From the NCBI GenBank assembly GCA_029939385.1, contig JAOZSZ010000061.1, forward strand, positions 1 through 7,515: a stretch of DNA of 7,515 bases. The letters run 5' to 3'. The first letter of the stretch is position 1. The number at the start of each line of letters is the position of its first letter. Shown here piece after piece: positions 1 to 5,045 of the stretch. The notes below the pieces were generated by a model, which saw only the letters and a program-made list of their open reading frames with translations, did no database searches and was not told the origin of the DNA. The DNA is from Pontiella sp. Its GTDB lineage: Bacteria > Verrucomicrobiota > Kiritimatiellia > Kiritimatiellales > Pontiellaceae. Position numbers and translations under genes: made by a program.

Positions 1-81
1 GTATCGCAATGCACGTTGAACGGATGCATTCCAACTCAGAATCCAAAATTCACCTTGAAGAAACTTGTCTTGTGTATTCAT
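1..81 (-). CDS. Possible N-terminal fragment of an unidentified leftward gene, cut by the window edge
   Basis: An ATG at 81-79 on the minus strand opens a 27-codon frame that runs off the left edge without a stop. It begins MNTQDKFLQGEF and is rich in aromatic residues. An in-frame TAA lies just upstream (105-103), so this ATG is the only ATG start seen. No good Shine-Dalgarno sequence precedes it. The opposite strand is a rival: plus frame 3 is open from position 3 to a TGA at 129-131 (42 codons, containing YFYQWLTFNERHDVIS) and could be the 3' end of a rightward gene. I recognise neither product. At most one of the two is likely real, and both could be chance in AT-rich DNA. Confidence 0.25.
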   Translation of the reverse strand, partial: MNTQDKFLQGEFWILSWNASVQRALRY

Positions 82-131
82 ATTTTTATCAGTGGCTAAC
101 GTTTAATGAGCGGCACGATGTAATATCATGA

Positions 132-473
132 CTTATTTAAAACTTATCGAGGTTACCAGCATTTTGCCCGCAGTCAACTCTTTGATTTTAAGTGTTTTCT
201 AAGAAAGTTTTTGCAAAAACAATAGTTTCTTGTTTAAACTCTCTTGACGTATATCCGAGGCGGTCAATATGAGTATGGGCTGAAAATGACTAGTTTTTTG
301 ACGTTTTTTACTGGATTTCCGATGTTATGCGTTGTGACACATATCCAATATATTGAGGAGATGGATTAGTGCGATATCTTGATCTGAAATCATTTGAGGA
401 TTTAGAAAAAGGGTTCAGTTCCGAAGGGCACTTTCTGCTTTTTCAGCGAGGCTTCGTGGGTTGGGCTCTATTG
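132..473. other. AT-rich stretch with no supported gene
   Basis: About 340 bases lie between the uncertain left-edge frames and the end of the phosphatase gene. The stretch is AT-rich, has homopolymer runs, and holds no convincing coding frame on either strand. Visible structure includes the palindrome at 201-231, described separately. It also includes a tandem near-duplicate decamer at 293-312 (GTTTTTTGAC then GTTTTTTACT). Two TTGACG hexamers (244-249, 298-303) resemble -35 boxes, but neither has a good -10 at 16-18 bp. GAGGAG at 355-360 precedes a GTG at 369 by 8 nt, but that frame soon becomes antisense to the phosphatase gene. I see no clear terminator for the leftward operon and no tRNA or recognisable small RNA. 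Confidence 0.5.
201..231. repeat. Interrupted inverted repeat with a perfect 14-bp palindromic core
   Basis: GTTTTTGCAAAAAC at 207-220 equals its own reverse complement. It is flanked by AAGAAA (201-206) and TTTCTT (226-231), which also pair if a 5-nt AATAG insertion (221-225) bulges out. The immediately preceding TTTCTAAGAAA (196-206) is a further short inverted repeat sharing the left arm. It could be a protein-binding site or a weak, AT-rich stem-loop. It is not a canonical terminator, because the stem is not GC-rich and no T-run follows on either side. Confidence 0.45.
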
Positions 474-977
474 TTAAATGATACTTTCTCGGCCGAGTTC
501 ACGGAAGATACGTTCCACCTCGGCGTGGGCAATTTCGATAAATTCTTTGTAATCAGCCGTATTTTGGCCGGTGGGGTCGGGAATGTCTCGAATATCCTCA
601 GAGTCGCCTTTCCAAAGATATTCCATCATTAAAAAGGTTTTTCCGGTGGCTTTTGGAAACCGTTCCAAGAGGAGATTTTTCTGATAGCGTTCCATGACGA
701 GGATTACATCCGCGTTTTTAATGATCTTCTGAGTGATGGGATCGGAGTGGTGGCCCTTCAGGCTAAATCCGTTCAGCTTGGCCACGTGTTTAACCACTTG
801 GCTGGCCGATCCGCCGCTACGTGCTTGCACGCCGGCGGAGCGAATACAAATTTTCTTGCGTGCGTAGGGCATGTGCTCTTTTAGATAATTTTCCATATAG
901 CCATGTAGATATGCACTGCGCGTTATATTGGCTTTGCAGACGACGACGATGGTGAATTTTTTACTAAATAAACCCAT
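474..977 (-). CDS. Low-molecular-weight protein tyrosine phosphatase family protein
   Basis: 167 residues, close to the usual 140-165 for this cytoplasmic family, which hydrolyses phosphotyrosine (or in relatives reduces arsenate) through a cysteinyl-phosphate intermediate. The P-loop CKANITRS is at residues 14-21, right after the first beta strand (FTIVVV), giving nucleophile Cys14 and phosphate-binding Arg20. The general-acid loop is IPDPTG near residues 132-137, with Asp134 the likely acid. SAG at 47-49 fits the family core. The loop departs from the usual CxGNxCRSP: Ala16 replaces Gly, Thr19 replaces the second Cys that forms a protective disulfide in many members, and Ala22 replaces Pro. 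Its ATG follows the mnmH stop by 9 nt, so it is probably the third gene of the selD operon, though only a weak GAG precedes the start. The substrate is unknown. The family call is firm; phosphatase versus reductase activity is not settled. Confidence 0.85.
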   Translation of the reverse strand: MGLFSKKFTIVVVCKANITRSAYLHGYMENYLKEHMPYARKKICIRSAGVQARSGGSASQVVKHVAKLNGFSLKGHHSDPITQKIIKNADVILVMERYQKNLLLERFPKATGKTFLMMEYLWKGDSEDIRDIPDPTGQNTADYKEFIEIAHAEVERIFRELGRESII

Positions 978-986
978 AAACTCAAT

Positions 987-2072
987 CTAGGATAGTGACC
1001 TTAAATATTCAAGGACTTCGGTGTCATTGCCTTTAAAGATAATGGAACTTTTTTTGTTTTCAATTTGATAGTCATACATGGGGTCGTAGTAGTCGTGCAG
1101 AAGTTGTTTAATCCACTCTTTATGCTGTTCTAAATCATCGCTCTTATGAGCGGAGCAAAGCAGGTGTTTAATTTGCTGGTGACGTTGGTCGCCGAGCCGC
1201 TTGCGGATGCGGTCGAGGCAGTTGTTCATATAGATTAACCATTCATCGTTTCCTCTCTCATCACCATAGGTGGTTTGATAGTCGGATTGTGCGACGGTAA
1301 CATACTCATCGAAGGTAATCTGTACTCGTGCTTCCATTGAGCGTTCAAGAATGACGAGGTCGGCCTCTTGAAAATATTTAACGAGCGGGGTGGGGAAATA
1401 ACGGTCGCCAATGTTACGGCCTTCGTCTTCGAGAATCATGTATGGGTGTTTGGCGGCAGTATGTTTGATGAAGGCCCACGCGAGGCGGTTTTCAAAATTA
1501 ATCGGGGTGGGTTGGGGGGTGGTGAACCGTCCGAAGGAGGAACCACGATGGTTGGCAATAGCTTCGAGATTGACGGCATTTTTAAATAGTTGGAGTAGAA
1601 TAGTTTTTCCCGTACCGGTACGTCCTCCAAGAATGATGGGGGTGCTTGTTAGGTGACTGGGGTCGAGCTGGTCGAGAAGATAGTTTCGAAAGGCTTTATA
1701 GCCGCCTTCTAAACGTTGGACTATTTTTCCGGTTTCTTCGGTGATCCACTGCTGGCTGATTTGCGACCGCATCCCGCCGCGGAAACAGTAAAGCATGCTA
1801 TTGGGATGGCGCTCAAGTTGTTCTATCCATGCGGCGAGCCGCTCTTGCTTCACGTTTCCGCTAACGAGCTTATGGCCCAGCTTAACCGCTTCGGCATTGC
1901 CTTGTTCTTTATAGCGAATGCCGACTAGATGACGCTCTTCGTTGTTCATTAACGGAAGATTGATAGCGGAGGGGAATGCGCCGTCTTCAAATTCGATCGG
2001 GGCGCGTACATCGATGAGGGGAATATCCTCAAGCACGATTTTTTGAAAGTTATGGGTAGTCGGTTGTTTCAT
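987..2072 (-). CDS. mnmH: tRNA 2-selenouridine synthase (MnmH, also SelU or YbbB)
   Basis: MnmH replaces the sulfur of 2-thiouridine at tRNA wobble position 34 with selenium from selenophosphate, by way of a geranylated intermediate. At 361 residues it is almost the length of the E. coli enzyme (364). An N-terminal rhodanese domain (about 1-130) shows LIDVRAPIEFEDGAFPSAIN and the catalytic loop YCFRGGMRSQ, with Cys96 matching E. coli Cys97. A C-terminal P-loop domain carries the Walker A motif GRTGTGKT at 150-157. No key residue is missing. Its ATG shares one base with the selD stop (TAATG), so translation is probably coupled and its selenium donor is made from the same mRNA. Only a weak purine-rich stretch inside the end of selD serves as ribosome site. 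I am confident of the identity; the function requires that the host makes thiolated tRNAs, which this window does not show. Confidence 0.96.
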   Translation of the reverse strand: MKQPTTHNFQKIVLEDIPLIDVRAPIEFEDGAFPSAINLPLMNNEERHLVGIRYKEQGNAEAVKLGHKLVSGNVKQERLAAWIEQLERHPNSMLYCFRGGMRSQISQQWITEETGKIVQRLEGGYKAFRNYLLDQLDPSHLTSTPIILGGRTGTGKTILLQLFKNAVNLEAIANHRGSSFGRFTTPQPTPINFENRLAWAFIKHTAAKHPYMILEDEGRNIGDRYFPTPLVKYFQEADLVILERSMEARVQITFDEYVTVAQSDYQTTYGDERGNDEWLIYMNNCLDRIRKRLGDQRHQQIKHLLCSAHKSDDLEQHKEWIKQLLHDYYDPMYDYQIENKKSSIIFKGNDTEVLEYLRSLS

Positions 2073-3106
2073 TAGCTTTCTATCTCGATTGATTTCTCAC
2101 CTCGTGAACGGGTCTGGCCAATGGACTCTAATTTTAATCCGGCGCGAGCGGTTAACGTCAGGAAATCGGCCATTGCATCTTTACGAACGATACTTAGTAA
2201 TCCTCCAGAGGTTTGTGGGTCGCAGAGAATATACTGTTGTTCTTGAGTCATTTTTCCGATCGTGTGGCCATAGCTTGTAAAGTTGCTATGGTTGCCGCCG
2301 GGAATACAACCCTGAGCAATATAGTCGGAAACATGGGGGAGTTGTGGAATGCGGTTAAACTGGAGCGTGGCAGAGAGATTACTCCCATCGCAGATTTCTC
2401 CAAGATGGCCAAGTAGGCCGAATCCGGTGATATCGGTAAGAGCAACAACCCCCTCAATCTTCGCGATCTCTGTGCCGATGGTGTTGAGCGTACACATGGC
2501 CTCAATAGAAGCGTCGATGTGGCCGGGTTTGATCACGCCCATTTTTTGAGCAGTGGAAAGGATTCCAATTCCCAGAGGTTTGGTTAGAAAAATTTCGCAA
2601 TCCGGTTCGGCGGCATTATTTTGTTTAAGGTTCTTATTATCGACCAACCCCGTTACCGCCAGCCCGAAGATAGGTTCTGGCGAATCGATCGAATGGCCGC
2701 CCGCCAGTGGAATGCCGGCCAGATCGCATACGGCGCGGCCGCCATCGATCACTTGGCGCGCGATTTCTTCTGAAAGCTTCTTGATCGGCCATCCAAAGAT
2801 AGAAATGGCCATTAATGGTTTGCCGCCCATGGCATAAATATCGCTGAGCGCGTTGGTCGCGGCAATACGTCCGAAGGTAAAGGGATCATCGACGATCGGC
2901 ATAAAAAAATCGGTAGTGCTCAGTACGGAGGTGCCATTGCCAAGATCATAGGCCGCGGCATCGTCCTTGCTAGAATGGCCTACCAGTAGATTCGGATGGG
3001 GAAGCACTTCGCGCGAAGTTTTTAGAATCGACTCCAATACCGCTGGCGAAATTTTGCATCCGCATCCGGCACCGTGGCTGTATTGAGTAAGTTTAATGGG
3101 GCTCAT
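2072..3106 (-). CDS. selD: Selenide, water dikinase (selenophosphate synthase)
   Basis: SelD makes selenophosphate from selenide and ATP, supplying selenium for selenouridine and, where present, selenocysteine. At 344 residues it has the usual length (E. coli 347). The N-terminal loop [11 protein letters not shown] (8-18) carries the active Cys15 and Lys18, matching E. coli Cys17 and Lys20. Position 15 is an ordinary TGC codon, so this is the cysteine form, not the selenoprotein form. The ATP/metal segments [37 protein letters not shown] and GGHSID are intact, and the C-terminal CDPQTSGG segment is present. The protein matches my memory of the enterobacterial sequence closely over long stretches. 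It is the first gene of the leftward selD-mnmH-phosphatase operon, with AGGA 7 nt before the ATG. No selA, selB or selC is in the window, so selenouridine is the only visible use. Confidence 0.97.
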   Translation of the reverse strand: MSPIKLTQYSHGAGCGCKISPAVLESILKTSREVLPHPNLLVGHSSKDDAAAYDLGNGTSVLSTTDFFMPIVDDPFTFGRIAATNALSDIYAMGGKPLMAISIFGWPIKKLSEEIARQVIDGGRAVCDLAGIPLAGGHSIDSPEPIFGLAVTGLVDNKNLKQNNAAEPDCEIFLTKPLGIGILSTAQKMGVIKPGHIDASIEAMCTLNTIGTEIAKIEGVVALTDITGFGLLGHLGEICDGSNLSATLQFNRIPQLPHVSDYIAQGCIPGGNHSNFTSYGHTIGKMTQEQQYILCDPQTSGGLLSIVRKDAMADFLTLTARAGLKLESIGQTRSRGEKSIEIES

Positions 3107-3213
3107 TTAAAATTCCTATTGTTAAAAGAGGGAGAACCTACCCGAATACATAGGGATTAGGCAGAACAATTTAGTGGCATAATAATTTCAAACATTAGAA
3201 GCTCTGCGGCGTT
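3107..3213. promoter_or_regulatory. Divergent intergenic region between selD and rsmE
   Basis: These 107 bp must hold the promoters for the leftward selD operon and probably for the rightward rsmE run. I see no pair of -35/-10 boxes good enough to call. CATAAT at 3179-3184 is a fair rightward -10 candidate, and a leftward TTGAAA lies near 3186-3191, but neither has a matching partner at standard spacing. No copy of the TTCGAA-centred palindrome occurs here. rsmE has no strong ribosome site in front of its ATG. Confidence 0.4.
3114..3117 (-). promoter_or_regulatory. Ribosome binding site of selD
   Basis: The minus strand reads AGGA here, 7 nt before the selD ATG (3106-3104). This supports the start chosen, which also gives the family-typical N-terminus ending in the GAGCGCK loop. 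Confidence 0.6.
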
Positions 3214-3954
3214 ATGAATCTGATTCTTTTGCAACCTAATGATTTCCGTAATGATAGCCTTGCCGTGCTTTCTGATGAACGGGCGCAGCATATTCGAAAA
3301 GTGCTGAGAGCTGAGGTAGGAAAAACGCTTCGCATCGGATGGCTTAATGGTTCTTTTGGAACGGGAACCGTATTGTCCGTGAGTAAAAATGAGGTTTGCC
3401 TCCAGTGTGTGGTGGAAGGGGCGCCACCTCCGAAGCCTCGGATTGACCTGCTCTTGGCGATGCCTCGGCCAAAGGTGATGAAGCGGCTTTGGGCACAGTT
3501 GGCCGCATTAGGCGTAGGACGTATTGTACTCGTGAATGCCGATAAGGTGGAGCGATTTTATTTCGATAGCCATGTGATCGAACCCGATTTTTATAACGCC
3601 CGCTTGGTCGAAGGATTACAGCAAGCTCGGTGTACTCATCTTCCGGATGTAACGGTTCAACAACGCTTTAAACCCTTTGTAGAGGATCGGCTGGATGAAT
3701 GGTTTGGAAATCATTTAAAGTTGATTGCTGATCCATCGGGGAAAAAGCGACTCAGTAATTTTGATTTTAACGATAGAAAAGTGCTCTTAGCAATTGGTCC
3801 AGAAGGCGGATGGACGCTCTATGAGCAGGAAAAACTGCAAGAACATGGATTTGAATCATTTAATATGGGACACCGCATTCTTCGTTCCGATACGGCCTGT
3901 GTGGCTGCAATATCTGCATTGGAAAGTCATCTGTTCACACCTTCGAAGGTGTGA
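3214..3954 (+). CDS. rsmE: 16S rRNA (uracil-1498-N3)-methyltransferase
   Basis: RsmE uses S-adenosylmethionine to methylate N3 of U1498 in 16S rRNA, in the decoding region of the small subunit. At 246 residues it has the usual length. An N-terminal PUA-like RNA-binding part (about 1-70) precedes a SPOUT (trefoil-knot) methyltransferase domain (about 75-240). The knot signatures are AIGPEGGW (193-200) and MGHRILRSDTA (218-228), the family's GPEGG and LGxRILRxETA motifs. The ATG at 3214 gives the common opening MNLILL, though no good ribosome site precedes it. The odd point is the 3' end: the last five codons and stop (TPSKV-stop) are read from a perfect palindrome that recurs at the end of the next gene. 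So the native C-terminus may have been overwritten by a repeat. It heads a rightward run and is separated from the next gene by 43 nt. Confidence 0.95.
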   Translation: MNLILLQPNDFRNDSLAVLSDERAQHIRKVLRAEVGKTLRIGWLNGSFGTGTVLSVSKNEVCLQCVVEGAPPPKPRIDLLLAMPRPKVMKRLWAQLAALGVGRIVLVNADKVERFYFDSHVIEPDFYNARLVEGLQQARCTHLPDVTVQQRFKPFVEDRLDEWFGNHLKLIADPSGKKRLSNFDFNDRKVLLAIGPEGGWTLYEQEKLQEHGFESFNMGHRILRSDTACVAAISALESHLFTPSKV

Positions 3955-3955
3955 A
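3934..3955. repeat. Palindrome copy 1 (22-bp perfect), spanning the rsmE stop
   Basis: The core CACACCTTCGAAGGTGTG (3936-3953) is extended by TT on the left and AA on the right to a 22-bp perfect palindrome centred between 3944 and 3945. As RNA it can fold into a 9-bp stem with a UCGA loop. It encodes the rsmE C-terminus, and its TGA at 3952-3954 is the stop. No T-run follows, so it is not a standard intrinsic terminator. The core begins 62 nt before the ATG at 3998. Confidence 0.95.
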
Positions 3956-3957
3956 AT

Positions 3958-3975
3958 CATACTTGTGAAGATGTG
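3958..3975. repeat. Palindrome copy 2, decayed
   Basis: CATACTTGTGAAGATGTG matches the 18-bp core at 13 of 18 positions in the register exactly 22 bp after copy 1. This is the same period seen between copies 3 and 4. The two-fold symmetry is partly lost: two pairs are broken (C-A and G-A) and two would survive in RNA as G-U wobbles. It starts 40 nt before the ATG at 3998. The shared period and position argue that it is a diverged copy rather than a chance match. Confidence 0.6.
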
Positions 3976-3997
3976 CTTTGATTGCTAAAAAGGATTT

Positions 3998-4543
3998 ATG
4001 AATTCATTACCTCTATGGAAAATATGCCGTATATTAGCCAACGATCTTCGGCTTAATATGTTGATGTTGCTTCATCATAATTCCCCTCAATGCGTAAAGG
4101 CGATTGCGCAGGAACTTGGGGTTTCGGAGAATACAGCAAGTAAGAATTTAAAACGGTTGTCTGCGGCGGGATTTGTGATGCAAAAGTTTCGCGGAAAATT
4201 TCTCTTTTGTACCTTAGCTGTGGAAGATGATTTACTTTCCACGGTACTGGAACTTACCCAAGCTGAAAGGAATGATCAGGTTTTGTTTTTGGCCACAGCG
4301 CTGACGCATGAGAGACGGGTTCGGATCCTCCAAGCGTTGAGAACTCATCCATTAAGATTAGAACAAATTTGTTTAAAAACACAAATTTCATGGGAGGCCA
4401 TGAGGCGGCAAATAAAAAAACTTGAGCGACGAGGTTTGGTTCAATTAACCGATGAAAGGTATGCCTTAAAAATTCCATCGTGTAGTTTCGGGAAATTATT
4501 AATTGATCAGGCCATGAAAGAAATCACACCTTCGAAGGTGTGA
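3998..4543 (+). CDS. Protein with two tandem winged helix-turn-helix domains (ArsR-like), probable transcriptional regulator
   Basis: I do not recognise a named gene. The 181-residue protein has two successive winged-helix units. The first (about 5-75) has WKICRILANDLRLNMLMLL, then an HTH with recognition segment VSENTASKNLKRLSAAGFV and a wing. The second (about 98-160) opens LTHERRVRILQALRTH, with the HTH around ISWEAMRRQIKKLERRGLV and wing residues LTDERYAL. Both opening helices resemble the LADPTRLRIL helix of ArsR-type regulators. No ArsR metal-binding CxC motif, signal peptide or membrane segment is seen, so it should be a cytoplasmic DNA-binding protein. AGGA lies only 3 nt before the ATG, unusually close. 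Like rsmE it ends TPSKV-stop, read from a palindrome. Palindrome pairs flank it on both sides, one at an operator-like position upstream, so autoregulation and control of pgpA are plausible inferences. Confidence 0.75.
   Translation: MNSLPLWKICRILANDLRLNMLMLLHHNSPQCVKAIAQELGVSENTASKNLKRLSAAGFVMQKFRGKFLFCTLAVEDDLLSTVLELTQAERNDQVLFLATALTHERRVRILQALRTHPLRLEQICLKTQISWEAMRRQIKKLERRGLVQLTDERYALKIPSCSFGKLLIDQAMKEITPSKV
4524..4543. repeat. Palindrome copy 3 (20-bp perfect), spanning the stop of the winged-helix gene
   Basis: TCACACCTTCGAAGGTGTGA is a perfect 20-bp palindrome. Its core (4525-4542) is identical to that of copy 1. It encodes the last residues (TPSKV) and TGA stop (4541-4543) of the winged-helix gene, in the same reading frame as copy 1 at the end of rsmE. 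The core begins exactly 62 nt before the pgpA ATG at 4587. Confidence 0.95.
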
Positions 4544-4546
4544 ATT

Positions 4547-4564
4547 CACACCTTCGAAGGTGTG
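4547..4564. repeat. Palindrome copy 4 (18-bp perfect), between the winged-helix gene and pgpA
   Basis: CACACCTTCGAAGGTGTG is identical to the cores of copies 1 and 3 and begins 22 bp after copy 3, with a 4-bp AATT spacer (4543-4546). It lies fully between genes, 40 nt upstream of the pgpA ATG. In RNA, copies 3 and 4 could form two adjacent hairpins. Being identical, they could also pair with each other, giving alternative folds. No T-run follows. Confidence 0.95.
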
Positions 4565-4573
4565 TAAGTATTT

Positions 4574-4578
4574 GGGGA
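4574..4578 (+). promoter_or_regulatory. Ribosome binding site of pgpA, deciding its start
   Basis: GGGGA lies 8 nt before the ATG at 4587. It favours that codon over the in-frame GTG at 4560, which lies inside palindrome copy 4 and would add nine residues not typical of PgpA. Confidence 0.7.
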
Positions 4579-4586
4579 TAACTAAG

Positions 4587-5042
4587 ATGAAAAATTTTAT
4601 TAAGTGGATTGCGGTTGGATTTGGAACGGGATGGAGCCCTATTATGCCGGGGACGGTAGGCACATTGGTGGGGTTGCCGTTGGCATGGGGATTAATGTTA
4701 CTTTATCCTGATATTGGATGGTCAATGCAGTCAGTGATTTGTTTGGTTTTAACCTTAGTTGCAATTCCGATTTGTGGGGTGGCAGAAAAGATGATTGGGG
4801 GGAAGGATCCGGGCTGTATTGTGGCGGATGAATATCTGACGCTTCCTATTACAGTCATCGGCTTGACCTCACCATGGGCTTTGTTGAGCGGATTTATTCT
4901 CCATCGTATTTTTGATATCACCAAGCCGCCCCCCATTAAGCAACTTCAGCATATTCATGGTGGGTTTGGGATCGTGATTGATGATTTTTTGGCGGCGTTG
5001 ATTGCTCTCGGTATTAACCACATAATTTTTGCTTGGATCTGA
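4587..5042 (+). CDS. pgpA: Phosphatidylglycerophosphatase A
   Basis: PgpA removes phosphate from phosphatidylglycerophosphate at the inner membrane, the last step to phosphatidylglycerol. The chosen ATG gives 151 residues, within the family range. Signatures run in order: GFGTGWSPIMPGTVGTL (11-27), DPGCIVADE (74-82) and the catalytic block RIFDITKPPPI (107-117) followed by HGGFGIVIDD (124-133). The acidic residues Asp81, Glu82, Asp110, Asp132 and Asp133 are likely metal-binding. Hydrophobic stretches at about 25-40, 48-65 and 84-106, plus 133-150 at the end, fit membrane helices. The DE motif is followed by YLTLP rather than the E. coli FIGMW, a modest departure. Two palindromes sit in its leader. 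Its TGA is 3 nt before the mnmE ATG, so the two are probably co-transcribed and translationally coupled. Confidence 0.94.
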   Translation: MKNFIKWIAVGFGTGWSPIMPGTVGTLVGLPLAWGLMLLYPDIGWSMQSVICLVLTLVAIPICGVAEKMIGGKDPGCIVADEYLTLPITVIGLTSPWALLSGFILHRIFDITKPPPIKQLQHIHGGFGIVIDDFLAALIALGINHIIFAWI

Positions 5043-5045
5043 TCA

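Noticed and set aside
244..303. Promoters based on the TTGACG hexamers at 244 and 298
   Set aside because: No acceptable -10 box lies 16-18 bp downstream of either. The nearest, ATATGA or TATGAG near 267-273, is poor.
369..632. Rightward 87-codon frame starting GTG, with GAGGAG 8 nt upstream
   Set aside because: The ribosome-site match is good, but from 474 on the frame is antisense to the well-supported phosphatase gene, and the product matches nothing I recognise. Probably chance.
1368..1656. Open frames opposite and alongside mnmH
   Set aside because: They are shadows of the mnmH coding strand, with no ribosome sites and no family resemblance.
3056..3070. In-frame TGA (selenocysteine) at the SelD active site
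   Set aside because: Both cysteine positions of the GCGC loop are ordinary TGC codons.
3934..4564. Palindromes as intrinsic terminators
   Set aside because: The hairpins are short and no T-run follows copies 1, 3 or 4 on either strand. They also sit inside a run of closely spaced same-direction genes.
3934..4564. CRISPR array
   Set aside because: There are only two copies per site with 4-bp gaps, the repeats are fully palindromic, there are no spacers of 30 bp or so, and no cas genes are present.
4560..4586. Upstream in-frame GTG start for pgpA
   Set aside because: It lies inside palindrome copy 4, has no ribosome site, and adds nine residues not typical of PgpA. The ATG at 4587 has GGGGA at 8 nt.
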